This document shows positions 43,201-47,330 of a stretch of 64,000 nt of DNA, in pieces. The translations under genes and the position numbers were made by a program. The DNA lies in contig NC_085130.1 in assembly GCF_030269925.1 (NCBI RefSeq), positions 6,708,501 through 6,772,500 of the forward strand. The letters run 5' to 3'. This stretch comes from Bombyx mori (Eukaryota > Arthropoda > Insecta > Lepidoptera > Bombycidae). The notes below the pieces were generated by a model that saw only the letters and a list, made by a program, of their open reading frames with translations, made no database searches and was not told the origin of the DNA. How positions within the stretch are numbered: the stretch's first letter is position 1; each line of letters opens with the position of its first letter.

Positions 43201-43668
43201 CGGAGCCTATTCGAAACAAACAAACAAACAAATCTCTCCTCTTTATAATATTAGTATAGATGTCGTAGGTTAGGTTATAGTGGTGCGCATGCGCATGCGC
43301 ACCACATTAATAGGACTTGCAATTTCGTATTTTGTATACTATGCTCACATTTACCAGAACGACAAGGTCATTGTGAATTCAATGTACATTTGCCTTCTTT
43401 GAAATTGTAAATGTTTAGTTGAATGCACATTACCCAAACGTGGAGGCAAATGTATGTGCACACTTGCCGCAATATCTACTCTTTGTGTTGATTTTCTAAT
43501 TTATGTTTTACTTATTGGATATTAAAATAAACCGTTCGTTATTTCAGCTCGTTCGACGCTCTGAAAAAGTCCCTTGTCGGAGTTCAGAAGTACATCCAAG
43601 CGACCGACCTCTCGGAAGCGTCTCAGGAGGCCGTCGAAGAGAAGCTCCGCGCCACCGATCGCCAATAA
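4280..43668 (+). CDS. tsr: Cofilin / actin-depolymerizing factor (twinstar orthologue), whole gene
   Basis: Exons: 4280-4282 (ATG only), 24880-25070, 26346-26477, 43548-43668; all introns are GT-AG and the joined length is 447 nt, giving 148 residues, the usual ADF/cofilin length in insects. The protein severs and depolymerises actin filaments in the cytoplasm. Visible marks: Ser3 in the start MASGVTVSD (the position phosphorylated by LIM kinase in this family), the basic KKDKK segment early in the ADF-H fold, and the actin-binding long helix with DTAKVKKKMLYSS around residues 95-109. The start is fixed by the single-codon first exon, an arrangement common in this gene family. Codons are GC-rich compared with the introns. 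Intron 1 (20.6 kb) and intron 3 (17 kb) are swollen by mobile elements. Confidence 0.96.
4930..6830. other. First part of cofilin intron 1, little recognised
   Basis: AT-rich intron DNA. The short open frames are not supported by codon use or motifs. A diverged interspersed repeat with GCGTCACCCGCGGTACGAAA lies at about 6510-6610; it resembles, in reverse, the copy at 55440-55490. Confidence 0.4.
6838..7098 (-). repeat. Bm1 SINE, 5'-truncated, minus
   Basis: Reads in reverse from the A-rich tail (here TTTTTATTTTATTAGATGGG) to CCTACCACCAGTAA. An extra GAGAAACTCGATATC stretch (about 6955-6970) duplicates local sequence inside the element. Confidence 0.85.
7365..7450 (-). repeat. Repeat family B fragment, minus
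   Basis: TTTTTTTCCTACCTATGCTG, GCCTTGAAAGGTTATTTCAG and GGTGAGCTCACGGAGC mark the 3' end of family B. Confidence 0.6.
7548..7800 (+). repeat. Bm1 SINE, 5'-truncated, plus
   Basis: Begins at TACTGGTGGTTGGACG, the recurrent truncation point, and ends CATCTAAGCAATAAGAAAAA. Carries a short A-rich insertion near 7665. Confidence 0.85.
8273..8659. mobile_element. Inverted-repeat element with GTCAGCGCAAAAGTGGCC ends
   Basis: The left end GTCAGCGCAAAAGTGGCC (8273) is the exact complement of the right end GGCCACTTTTGCGCTGAC (to 8659). No open frame inside. The interior at about 8440-8570 holds another retroposon tail (GTCCATGGACGACGGTAACC, TCAGGTGGGTCGTATGCTCG, then GGGCAAAAAAAGG). No clear target duplication. 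Confidence 0.7.
8440..8578 (+). repeat. Retroposon tail family E, plus
   Basis: Contains TCAGGTGGGTCGTATGCTCG and ends in CTACAAGGGCAAAAAAAGG. The layout (GGTAACCACT, AGGTGGGC, GCTCGTC, A-rich tail) parallels the Bm1 3' end but is a distinct family. A reverse copy lies at 45740-45840. Confidence 0.55.
9107..9393. repeat. Long hairpin: about 107-bp inverted arms
   Basis: Left arm 9107-9212 and right arm 9286-9393 are complementary with only a few mismatches, starting with AACAAAATACGCTTTTATAG outside and ending AGCGTGGGG at the loop side; the spacer is about 73 bp. It is followed to 9540 by sequence that also accompanies a diverged relative at 45310-45665 (GGTCAAAATC, TCCGTTACATAC, GAAGCTAATAAAAGCGT), so this is a mobile foldback-like element. 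Confidence 0.75.
10068..10140 (-). repeat. Repeat family B fragment, minus
   Basis: AATATTTCAG and GTGTAGGTGAGCTCACGGGA mark a short family B piece facing a longer plus copy downstream. Confidence 0.5.
10300..10515 (+). repeat. Repeat family B, plus
   Basis: GCGAAGCACTGCTCTTGCTA, GTGAGCTCACCTACACACGT and GCTGAAATAGCCTCTCAAGG in order, the complement of the minus copies. The upstream copy at 10068-10140 is inverted relative to this one. Confidence 0.65.
11105..11525 (+). repeat. Full-length diverged Bm1 SINE, plus
   Basis: Has a tRNA-like head (GTGACCTGAAGGATAAAACT; B-box-like GTTCGAATCCC), then GGCGGGTACCAATTTTTCTA, the middle and the 3' part, ending CATCTTAGCAATAAATAAAT. The substitutions in the polymerase III box region suggest an old copy. 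Confidence 0.85.
11913..12155 (-). repeat. Bm1 SINE, 5'-truncated, minus
   Basis: From TTATCATTGATGGGCGGACG to TCTACCACCAGTC in reverse orientation; truncated at the usual ACTGGTGG point. Confidence 0.8.
12415..12560 (+). repeat. Possible LINE-derived fragment
   Basis: CCCACCCCTCCTGGCTGAGC followed by GCTCGCCCACCTGCCCTGGT and GGCCTCGGCCACCAGTAAC resembles 3' ends of moth LINEs that I recall. The 84-codon frame over it (12418-12672) has no protein signature, so I do not call a gene. Confidence 0.35.
13303..13657 (-). repeat. Bm1 SINE plus shared 3' flank, minus
   Basis: 13410-13657 is a 5'-truncated Bm1 in reverse. Its tail carries the variant CCTACCATATAAGCAAT. The next 100 bp (13303-13409) are not Bm1 but match, in reverse, the sequence after the Bm1 copy at 20494-20740, including a hairpin made of TCAATGATTCTT and AAGAATCATT. 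The two loci therefore share one ancestor longer than the SINE. Confidence 0.8.
13690..15230. other. Intron stretch, nothing recognised
   Basis: AT-rich cofilin intron 1 DNA with no coding frame, RNA gene or repeat that I can name. Confidence 0.4.
15539..15752. mobile_element. hAT-type MITE, 214 bp, with 8-bp target duplication
   Basis: Begins CAGCCTTTCCCAAAGTGGGC and ends TTTGGGAACCCCTG. Flanked by TTCTAATC (15531-15538) and TTCTAATT (15753-15760), the 8-bp duplication expected of hAT elements. No coding capacity. A close relative is at 24197-24446. Confidence 0.88.
16735..16890 (-). repeat. Repeat family B, diverged, minus
   Basis: TTTTCTCCTACCTAATCGCT, TGTGCTCACGGTGCTCAGCC and AAGAGCAGTGCTTCCCTGAA follow family B order with many changes. 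Confidence 0.55.
18024..18190 (+). repeat. Retroposon fragment inside the 17080-19003 transposon
   Basis: CCCGCTGAGTTTGTTTCGCT, TTCTTCTCAGGACTGTGGC, ACATTCAATAAGTGTGTTAT and AAATAAATGATTTTGAATTT are typical of a moth LINE/SINE 3' end. It separates two halves of the transposon's protein remnant, so it inserted later. Confidence 0.6.
18176..18670 (+). pseudogene. Broken transposon-protein remnant
   Basis: Two frames, about 18176-18382 and 18398-18670, continue one another across a TAA stop and a shift at about 18380. The first carries CRMKCKERIPLTDRRAIFTE, the second VCRGCLMKPLDESDNFIKTV. Spacing of Cys, Lys and aromatic residues fits one original protein. The N-terminal basic part lies at about 17890-18013, before the inserted retroposon. 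Function unknown; presumably derived from the element's own gene. Confidence 0.6.
19008..19110 (-). repeat. tRNA-like SINE head, minus
   Basis: The minus strand reads TGGTGTAGTGGTAAG (a perfect A box) and GGTTCGAATCC (a perfect B box) about 35 bases later. The acceptor arms do not pair (TGTCTGG against TAAGGGA) and no anticodon stem forms, so this is a tRNA-derived SINE head, not a tRNA gene. It is cut off by the TA boundary of the neighbouring transposon. Confidence 0.6.
19110..19245 (-). repeat. Repeat family B fragment
   Basis: CTCTTCGTCGCAATCGACAA and GACGATGACC with AAGCACCAAGAGTTGATC correspond to the 5' side of family B as seen at 56000-56090. Confidence 0.45.
19285..19518 (-). pseudogene. 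RTE-type LINE ORF2 C-terminus, minus
   Basis: The 77-residue minus frame contains MRYFGHVARRDTSNLERLVV and GKRPRGRGPKRRLHQI, then WRQLVDGI. The FGHV.RRD...LE...V.GK..G.R.RGR order is the hallmark of the end of RTE/craniofacial-development-protein-2-like LINE proteins. Only the tail remains. It follows from family resemblance. Confidence 0.75.
19610..20062. mobile_element. PIF/Harbinger-like MITE with TTA duplication
   Basis: Left end AGGCGGATTTACATTACGAA, right end the near complement (TTCGTAATGTAAATCCCGCA), with TTA on both sides (19607-19609 and 20063-20065). The interior repeats GTGAAATTAATTTCGTGACA-like units many times, which could be binding iterons. No coding frame. Confidence 0.75.
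20438..20493 (-). repeat. Bm1 3' fragment, minus, cut by a plus copy
   Basis: GGGTGGACGAGCTCACAGCC and CACCTGGTGTTACGTGATTA is the end of a reversed Bm1; it stops after GGAATCCATA where a plus-oriented Bm1 begins. Confidence 0.75.
20494..20857 (+). repeat. Bm1 SINE plus shared 3' flank, plus
   Basis: 20494-20740 is Bm1 from TACTGGTGGTAGGACCTC to CCTACCATATAAGCAATAAA. 20741-20857 is the flank shared with 13303-13409, with the hairpin ATTATCAATGATTC...GAATCATTGATAAT and the ending GTAGTTTGTGTAATTGA. Confidence 0.8.
20858..20965 (+). repeat. Bm1 3' fragment, plus
   Basis: TATCTCAAGATCGGTGGCGC to CATCTATCAGCAATTAAAAA; only the last 100 bp of Bm1. Confidence 0.75.
20970..21150 (-). repeat. Diverged Bm1 fragment, minus
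   Basis: TATTACTGCTTCACGACTGA, TACCTATCCGTGCAGGCTCA and TCTTACCACCACT follow the reverse Bm1 order. Confidence 0.65.
21385..21737 (-). repeat. Bm1 SINE lacking tRNA head, minus
   Basis: From TTTTTTATTGCTTAGATGGG to GTACGTATTTCATTAGAAAA; the copy includes the middle section with AAATTATAATTTTGCGGGTT but stops short of the tRNA-like head. Confidence 0.88.
22495..23018. mobile_element. hAT-like inverted-repeat element, about 524 bp
   Basis: Left end CAGCGGTCGGGGAACC, right end GTTCCCCGATCGTTG, mutually complementary with two mismatches; TACCCCAAATGGGGTAAAAT near the left and CATGGGGTAATATTAA near the right are also related. Flanks CTATCTAA and TTCTATAA match only partly, so the 8-bp duplication is uncertain. 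Confidence 0.55.
23361..23530 (-). repeat. Old Bm1 fragment, minus
   Basis: TTTTTTATTGCTTAGTC, CCACAACGTAAATACCGCCA, AGACATGAGTTGTAAG and ACTGCTACGGG are recognisable Bm1 marks in reverse, strongly diverged. Confidence 0.55.
24197..24446. mobile_element. hAT-type MITE, 250 bp, with perfect 8-bp duplication
   Basis: CAGCCTTTCCCAAAGTGGGC to TTTGGGAAACCCTG, flanked on both sides by GTCTAAAG (24189-24196 and 24447-24454). About 36 bp longer than its relative at 15539-15752. Confidence 0.9.
24750..24776. repeat. AT microsatellite
   Basis: A run of about a dozen TA units upstream of cofilin exon 2. Confidence 0.85.
24880..25070 (+). CDS. tsr: Cofilin exon 2 (residues 2-64)
   Basis: Acceptor GCGTTCCAG, donor CAG|GTGAGA. 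Encodes the N-terminal half of the ADF-H fold including SGVTVSDACK, the basic KKDKKHRYVVFYIRDEKQ and the start of the central helix ending KGGTGEC. Codon 65 is split AG|A. A Bm1 element begins about 50 bp after the donor. Confidence 0.95.
25119..25510 (-). repeat. Bm1 SINE, minus, interrupted by a MITE
   Basis: Two parts, 25119-25241 and 25448-25510, make one reverse Bm1 (ATTGCTTAGATGTGTGGAGG ... ATCAGTA / GTAGTTACAACGGCCGCC ... ACGGCAATGAA). The break falls in Bm1 sequence CAGTATAGTTAC. Confidence 0.85.
25242..25447. mobile_element. Family D MITE, 206 bp, inserted in Bm1 at TA
   Basis: Left TATCGACGCTTGAAAGGCAA, right complement ending GCGTCGATATG, flanked by TA on both sides after allowing for two terminal bases lost at the left. 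Contains CTAAGCGACA next to the left end and GTCGCTTAGT near the right. The same termini bound the 13.7-kb region 27748-41483. Confidence 0.8.
26072..26320 (+). repeat. Bm1 SINE, 5'-truncated, plus
   Basis: TACTGGTGGTAGGACCTCTT to ATATAAGCAATAAAAAAAAA. Its poly(A) tail ends about 25 bp before cofilin exon 3. Confidence 0.9.
26346..26477 (+). CDS. tsr: Cofilin exon 3 (residues 66-108)
   Basis: Acceptor TTATTGCCACACAG, donor TAG|GTAAGA. Encodes YGLFDFEYTHQCQGTSEASK, then the hydrophobic strand KLFLMSWCPD and the long actin-binding helix with AKVKKKMLYS. Both junction codons are split. Confidence 0.95.
26852..27097 (-). repeat. Bm1 SINE, 5'-truncated, minus
   Basis: TTTTTTTTTATTGCCTAGAT to GGTCCTACCACCAGT. 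Immediately followed by a tandem duplication of ATCACCAGTACCTATTGAAT-like units at 27098-27155. Confidence 0.88.
28385..28617 (-). repeat. Bm1-like 3' tail joined to a LINE body, minus
   Basis: TTTTTTATTGCTTAGAGGTG through ATTACTGCTTCACGGCAGAA to CTCATAAGAGGTCCTC, then directly LINE coding sequence. Read on the minus strand, the LINE frame runs through into this tail and stops in it at 28590. Confidence 0.8.
28590..30755 (-). pseudogene. Jockey-clade LINE ORF2 fragment (reverse transcriptase)
   Basis: Minus-strand frames 29832-30698, 29248-29658, 28757-29368 and 28590-28805 are successive parts of one ORF2 broken by frameshifts (near 29840, 29370-29500 and 28790). Marks in order: end of the endonuclease region, KAPGEDGIPSLAFFHFP, FGFRSGHSTTLQLVRV, AVFLDIEKAFDRVWH, GVPQGSVLAPLLYALY, then LALFADDSAYFAS (the RT FADD motif) and VRYLGVDIDR. 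This order is that of jockey-type non-LTR retrotransposons. The 5' part is missing. Not functional. GC-rich against AT-rich surroundings. Confidence 0.85.
30760..30982 (-). repeat. Repeat family B fragment next to the LINE
   Basis: TAGTAGGTGAGCTCACGGGA, GCAAGAGCAGTGCTTCGCAG, CCGGATCGGAAACGCGACCC and GTTCGACGAGAACGATGACC. It sits between the LINE's 5' side and a Bm1 head, all three reading on the minus strand. Confidence 0.65.
30983..31074 (-). repeat. Bm1 5' region, minus, left part
   Basis: GAAGTCAATCGTGAACATTT through TTGGTACCCGCCTGCGGGAT to CGCTACATACGAAT is the first part of Bm1 in reverse. It is continued at 40628-40668 (CGAATGCACCGG, then CTTATCCTTTAGACCACGAC) after two nested insertions. 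Confidence 0.85.
31075..31289 (+). repeat. 5' LTR
   Basis: 215 bp, starts TGTTATAATATTAACTAG, ends GTCCCGTATAACA. Contains a possible initiator (GATGTCAGTCACTCTG; TCAGT) and a poly(A) signal AATAAA (in GTGAATAAAATC). No TATA box is evident. Confidence 0.93.
31291..31312 (+). other. Candidate primer-binding site
   Basis: TGGTGGCAGCTCAAGGGAT starts one base after the 5' LTR; TGG complements a tRNA CCA end. I cannot say which tRNA is used. Confidence 0.5.
31861..32925 (+). CDS. gag: gag of the LTR retroelement
   Basis: 354 codons from ATG 31861 (MPKVPKTEESK) to TAG 32923-32925. The frame is open upstream to 31783 but has no earlier ATG there. Product is the capsid/nucleocapsid precursor. A CCHC zinc knuckle CRYCKSSGHSIENC (C-X2-C-X4-H-X4-C) lies near the C-terminus in an Asn/Arg/Phe-rich region. 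The capsid-like region is around residues 45-225. The last codons overlap a slippery heptamer leading to pol. The gag leader (31290-31860) is noncoding. Confidence in identity is high; the exact start is inferred. Confidence 0.9.
   Translation: MPKVPKTEESKLSLPIPEPEQVASNIEIKSPTLSPRVTRKTAAFLTMSELDLNTLFKFVKCYDGSRDTLNSFLVNCDNAYDLASESQKHILFKYILSQLNGKAEIACSIKEFSTWEQLKEFLKAQFSERKHYSHLLTDLQESRQGTQENVGQYALRIETYLSQLLTEISLSNTKVKELPGRTAAMEDLALHHFLMGLNPRIATIVRCRSPKTLNEAINIAISEERIQQSMFNKRPVNTENRFSKSNRIDNFNQTPYRPQTYRPNPNNFNRNNNFNNSFCRYCKSSGHSIENCKKREFKNRAREFENPSTSGFRPQRVNFVDKCEYKNNTNDYENNYTELENNDNAHENAKPKNE
32913..32919 (+). promoter_or_regulatory. -1 ribosomal frameshift site A AAA AAC
   Basis: In the gag frame the codons are CCA AAA AAC GAG TAG. 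A AAA AAC is a canonical X XXY YYZ slippery heptamer, and a one-base backward shift enters the pol frame, which is open from here through the whole of pol. A six-pair stem GGTGTC/GGCACC with a six-base loop follows at 32938-32955, 18 nt downstream, farther than the usual 5-9 nt. Confidence 0.8.
32921..37277 (+). CDS. pol: pol of the LTR retroelement (protease, RT, RNase H, integrase)
   Basis: Frame -1 relative to gag, entered at the slippery site, ending TAA 37275-37277. First comes a short spacer with Pro/Thr/Ser-Glu repeats (33035-33130). Domains in order: aspartic protease with LLIDSGSA (about 33265); reverse transcriptase with WRVVIDYRKLND, TLDLASGFHQI, MPFGLKNAP and the catalytic YLDD (about 34537); RNase H with FTLNSDAS, TEKELLAI and ITDHNPLKW; a Pro/Asn-rich linker of about 250 residues; integrase with an HHCC finger (HDLPIAGH...CIQC), first Asp in ALDIVGPL, second in ILTDQGTNF and Glu in GALERSH. 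All catalytic residues seen are present, so the polyprotein looks intact. Confidence 0.93.
33035..33130 (+). repeat. 9-bp coding minisatellite at the start of pol
   Basis: Tandem copies of (T/C)CC CTGAGT or CC ACTGAGT code for Ser-Pro-Glu or Ser-Thr-Glu about 12-14 times. It stays in frame because the unit is 9 bp. It lies between the frameshift site and the protease. Confidence 0.9.
37415..39224 (+). CDS. env: env-like glycoprotein of the LTR retroelement
   Basis: An open frame with its first internal ATG at 37554 runs to TAA 39222-39224 (556 codons from that ATG). The same frame is open upstream to a splice acceptor, TTCTCTTACAG ending at 37414, and the added residues carry a conserved-looking Cys and Gly/Pro pattern, so the mature message is probably spliced from the 5' part of the element. 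Features: a basic furin-type site K-S-K-R at residues 63-66 from the internal ATG, followed by a Gly/Ile-rich hydrophobic stretch like a fusion peptide; paired helices; several Cys in the C-terminal half; a transmembrane segment at about residues 500-520 (IVTYLFVILFVIFICYYF) and a short Cys/Arg cytoplasmic tail. Membrane glycoprotein of the errantivirus class by inference. No inactivating break seen. Confidence 0.85.
39276..39288 (+). other. Polypurine tract
   Basis: TTAAAGGGGGAGC directly precedes the 3' LTR, the expected plus-strand priming site. Confidence 0.85.
39289..39503 (+). repeat. 3' LTR
   Basis: Same length as the 5' LTR and no difference seen on reading through; includes the AATAAA signal. 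Confidence 0.93.
39515..40627 (-). pseudogene. R1-clade LINE ORF2 C-terminus and 3' UTR, 5'-truncated
   Basis: Minus-strand insertion with its poly(A) tail as a T run at 39517-39534. The duplication CGAATGCACCGG is at 40628-40639 on one side and on the other is split by the LTR element (C at 31070, then GAAT...; second part 39504-39514). The frame at 40131-40550 contains RLTFRATQVLTGHGCFGRYL and the zinc-finger pattern CHHCSGCNEDTAEHTLAYCP, typical of the end of R1/TRAS/SART-type ORF2. 5' truncation leaves only the tail. It inserted into the Bm1 head. Confidence 0.82.
40628..40668 (-). repeat. Bm1 head, minus, right part
   Basis: CGAATGCACCGGACGCCTTA and TCCTTTAGACCACGACGACT complete, in reverse, the tRNA-like head whose other part ends at 31074. 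The A-box region (GTGGTCTAAAGG on the minus strand) is here. Confidence 0.85.
40669..41483. other. Right part of the family D element
   Basis: Own sequence of the element with iterated CTAAGCGAC motifs and no coding frame; ends TTTCAAGCGTCGATATG. Confidence 0.55.
42387..42824 (-). repeat. Full-length Bm1 SINE, minus
   Basis: Runs from TTTTTTTTATTGCTTAGATG to GGATTCGAACACCGGTGCAT and TCCTTTAGGCCACGACGACT, including the tRNA-like head with A-box-like GTGGCCTAAAGG and B-box-like GTGTTCGAATCCC on the minus strand. A small deletion lies near 42627. Confidence 0.92.
43050..43262 (+). repeat. Lepidopteran repeat (ACTAGCGACCCGCC type), plus
   Basis: TACTAGCGACCCGCCCTCGC, CAAATCGGTCCAGTAGTTTC and the ending TATAATATTAGTATAGAT. 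Complete-looking copy of the family also at 816 and 55384. Confidence 0.7.
43280..43305. repeat. Perfect 26-bp GC-rich palindrome
   Basis: GTGGTGCGCATGC followed at once by its complement GCATGCGCACCAC, holding two overlapping NRF-1-like TGCGCATGCGCA sites. About 240 bp before cofilin exon 4. Confidence 0.9.
43548..43668 (+). CDS. tsr: Cofilin exon 4 (residues 110-148)
   Basis: Acceptor TTCGTTATTTCAG. Encodes SFDALKKSLVGVQKYIQATD, the C-terminal helices of the ADF-H fold, and EEKLRATDRQ before TAA 43666-43668. The downstream UTR carries a Bm1 copy. Confidence 0.95.
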
Positions 43669-43805
43669 ACAGCATTTACACACGAGCTCGCGACGAAACC
43701 GAACCCGCTCTCCGACACTCCTGCCCTGACGACACGCGGCCACGACACCACTAGCCGCTTAGTATTATTACAAAGGAAAACGAATAGTATTAATATGATT
43801 GATTT

Positions 43806-44035
43806 TACTGGTGGTAGGACCTCTTGTGAGTCCGCGCGGGTAGGTACCACCGCCCCCTGCCTATTTCTGCCGTGAAGCAGTAATGCGTTTCGGTTTGAAG
43901 GGCGGGGCAGCCGTTGTAACTATATGGGTGGCACATTTATGTTGTAGATGTCTATAGCTTCCAGTAACCACTTAACACCTGGTGGGCTGTGAGCTCGTCC
44001 AACCATCTAAGCAATAAAAAAACTAAAAAAATTGA
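43806..44035 (+). repeat. Bm1 SINE in the presumed cofilin 3' UTR
   Basis: TACTGGTGGTAGGACCTCTT to CATCTAAGCAATAAAAAAAC; a short internal deletion near 43925. It brings an AATAAA (44013-44018) 345 bp after the cofilin stop in the sense direction. Confidence 0.88.
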
Positions 44036-46586
44036 GACTTAAAAAACCCGTGTGATATCCATGACAGTTTGAATTGTTCGTTTTATCATCATTGCCTGAG
44101 ATGAAACATTAGAACTTCAGTATTGTGGTGTGGGGGTGGAGAGATTGGTTTTATTTCGTTGCCCGTCGCGTGGATTCTTTTTTTATATCATTTCAATTTG
44201 AAGCTTTGCTGTCAACTGATCGAGGTAGGGTCATGTAATTGTACATTTTACTATAAAACCGACCTCATAGTTAAGGGATCTTATGTAATAATTTAAATTA
44301 TACTAATTAAATATATATACATATATATTTTTTCCTGTAACTAAATAAGTTAAGCTCAAATTCAGTCAAGTATGTTGTTTTTTTTTAAAATACAAAATAC
44401 GCCGGTCGGCCTCTAGATTTGTAATATAAAGAAGGATTTTTATACTTTAGTTTTCGTTTGGAACTCGCTAACTTAAGCTTGTCGCTATCGAGCGACGGAT
44501 AAGTATTTTGTAACCAATTTATTCAGAAATACACTCGATATAAGTGATTATTGGTCGTTTTATTTATTTATCTCTTTGTTTAATTTAAAAAAGTTGCCCT
44601 ATCTCATGCAGTCGCGTTACCTGTTATCGACTGTTAGGATTAATATACACTGACCATCTATATATTAATACGTGTAGCAAAAACTTTGTATCCCTTTTTA
44701 CGAAAATTGCACGGACGGTGGAGTATGAAATTTTCCACATTTATAGAGAATATAGAGAAGAAGTGCACAATGCTAATATTTTTTATAAATAATGCGTAAA
44801 AGATACATTAAATCAATAAAGAAAACATTACACACACTACAATGTATTTGACACAACACGCATGTAATATGCATACTATGTGTTTATTGTCAAACTTTTC
44901 TTATTGCATAATGTCTATGGTCAAATTGAGAATAGATTAAATATTGTTTGTCTTTGTTAATATTTGTCAAAAGTGTAGTCTTGGCGAAATCTGTGATTAC
45001 AGAAGTATAATAAATAGTCTTTGACAATAGAACCATAATAATGTTCAAACTTATAATTTCAATTAATTATAGTAGAATTTCGACTACTGCGGGACCACTA
45101 GTCCATGTAAATGTGAAAAGCCTATCGTAATGGCCTATTTCTGCCACAAAACAGTCTTGCGACCCAGTTTGAAGGTTTGGGGCAGACCTTAATGCGACGG
45201 AGTCTTCCACTTCTTATGCCAAGGTCGGTGGCGACATACACATGATGTCTGTAACTCTTGTAACAAATGGGACGTGAATTTGAACCCAATGATATAATAA
45301 ATTAATAAATTTAAATCGAAAATACTGTAAAAAAAAATTTTTTTTATTGTAAAAAAAGAGTGGGGTGCTTTTTAATATATTATTTCAATAATAATTCTTG
45401 TACTCATATCTCTCAGAAAAATATAACTAATAACACCACACCATGCACCATTTTTTTAAACTATTATTTATTTTTCATTTTTTAGTTGAATTTCAAATTT
45501 TTTTTTAATATTGAATTGTCATCGGTCCTCGATAAATCTACAAAATATGAATGAAATCTGGCCGTTTAAAGTGGGTCAAAATCGCACCTAAAGGAGTCAG
45601 TTACAAACATACATGCATACAAGTGAAGCTAATAATAGAAAGCGTGTAAAAACGATTGGGTTTGGCTAAAATGATGCTCATCCTAGTATCTAGGTTATTA
45701 TTGGATTGATATATATTATCAGTGTATCGTTGTTTTTATCGTCCTTGTATACAAACGAGCATACGGCCCACCTGACGGAGAGTGGTTACCGTCGCCCATG
45801 GACCCCTGCAATGCCGCGGACAGCCTGGCCGCTGCCTACAACATAGTAGGTATTCTCCGTAAGCTTCGTTAGAACAACATAAAAATAAAGTTCATGAATT
45901 AATAGCATTGGTTATTTTGGTTAATCTTGCCTGCCCTAATGGACTCTAACAGTGTAGGTAATGACATAAATAAAACTGAAGTTTTCAAAACGTTTATTAA
46001 AATTCGCAGCAATAGTTTTGCTAAAATTCTTAATAATCACATAGAATGTTGCTTTGTTAGTAGGTATTATGTAAAACGCAAGTTTCGTTTGATTAAAAAC
46101 TAATTTTTGTTTGTACTTACAATAATAACCTAAAAAACATTAGTTATTATAATACCACATTTTTGAGATCACACAAGTAGGTAACAAAAATACAAAAAGA
46201 ATCTTTAAATGTTAAATAAAACTAAACTATCATCTTAATTGCTCGTAAACTGGAACAAAATGATTATAGATAAAAACTACTTCAATAGTAAATACATATA
46301 AATGATTTGTAATTTCACTTCCACAATATACTTTACATGGGATACCCACAAGTGACGGAAAAATCGGTGAATAAATGTAAAAAAACATACAACTGATATA
46401 ATAACCGGCAAACTTCTTGAGCATTTGTTGACGTAGTGGGGGTAAGTTTGCGCATGGTACACTCACGTGCAAAAACATTACTTACTCTGCGTCATAATGC
46501 TATTAAATTATTAAAATCAACATATGTATTTATTTATATATTTATTAGAACATCAACAAAACATATAGGTTAATAATTGTAATAAT
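44036..46586. other. Intergenic region with diverged repeats
   Basis: AT-rich, no host gene recognised. Contains an old Bm1-like piece (45140-45290), a relative of the 9107 hairpin element (45310-45665: GAGTGGGGTGCTTTTTAATA, then GGTCAAAATCGCACC and GTGAAGCTAATAATAGAAAG) and a reverse family E tail (45740-45840: CATACGGCCCACCTGACGGA). Confidence 0.5.
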
Positions 46587-47275
46587 TTAATCTTGGGGTA
46601 AAATAGATATTCCTTCTATTAAATCAAAACTAGAGCTGTTGCCAGGTCTTGGTTCAGTTAAAGCGAAGCTGGTATTTGTAATTTTTTTTTCGTTATCATA
46701 ATCTTGACCATCATCATCATCACTGTTTTCATCACCCGAGTCGCTATCATCGTGATGAGTCGACATAGGGCTCATCGGCGTAGTTTACAACTCTGTCGAT
46801 TCGGTCTTCTTTTTTGTCTATAATTAATTATTTTTTGAAGATATTCAATTCGTAGTAATCGAATGTGTACTTTTTTCATTTACCAGCTTCCGATTATTTT
46901 CTGTTCTTTTTTTCCATCTGAAGCCTAGCTCTTTCATAATTCGTCGTAAGCTTCATTCCGAGCCATTAAAATTTATATCTTCTTTAAATTCTTCGAAGCC
47001 TTTCTACGGTACGGAGTTTCGCTGCTTGTTATGTAGTTATTATGATTACATCTTTTTATTACAGATTGAACGAAACTATCCATTCCGGTAACTTTCTTCT
47101 TCCCTGATCTTTTCTTACCCGGAGTCCGAAACACTGCGAGCAAGCCAGAGCCTTTAGCTTCGTTAATAATGCACCTAACAGTACTCACTGATGTTTTTGT
47201 TGCTTCCGAAGTCTGTTTTAATTTTTCCATATCATTCTTCCCCTGTTTTATAATGAAGCAATATACGTCGTACAC
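46587..47275 (-). pseudogene. Degenerate transposase remnant, minus
   Basis: The frame at 46973-47275 (100 codons) shows a helix-turn-helix-like start (TSEATKTSVSTVRCIINEAK) and GKKRSGKKKVTGMDSFVQSV, resembling the N-terminus of DDE_3/Tc1-mariner-type transposases widespread in insects. The stretch towards 46790 in other frames still shows K.RTE/NNRKL and ...YLQKI..Y-like pieces and a YADEPY resembling the catalytic DETY block. The frame 46587-46775 gives an acidic end (DDSDSGDENSDDDDGQDYD), like the acidic C-termini of the same proteins. The catalytic centre seems to be deleted. Family name uncertain. Confidence 0.5.
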
Positions 47276-47330
47276 AAATTTTCTACCCTTTCTTTTAAGT
47301 ACTACACCAGTTTGTCACGGCATAGTGTAT

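Larger units (their letters stand above)
42312..43475. repeat. Region with repeated AAATGTACAC motifs, possible element
   Basis: TTACGGTAAATGTACACTCT and GGGAAATGTACACTTTTACG at the left, with related reverse forms (GCAAATGTATGTGCACACTT) at the right edge and more copies at 42840-42905 and 43340-43400. It may be a diverged inverted-repeat element that later took up a Bm1 and another repeat. Boundaries are approximate. Confidence 0.35.
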
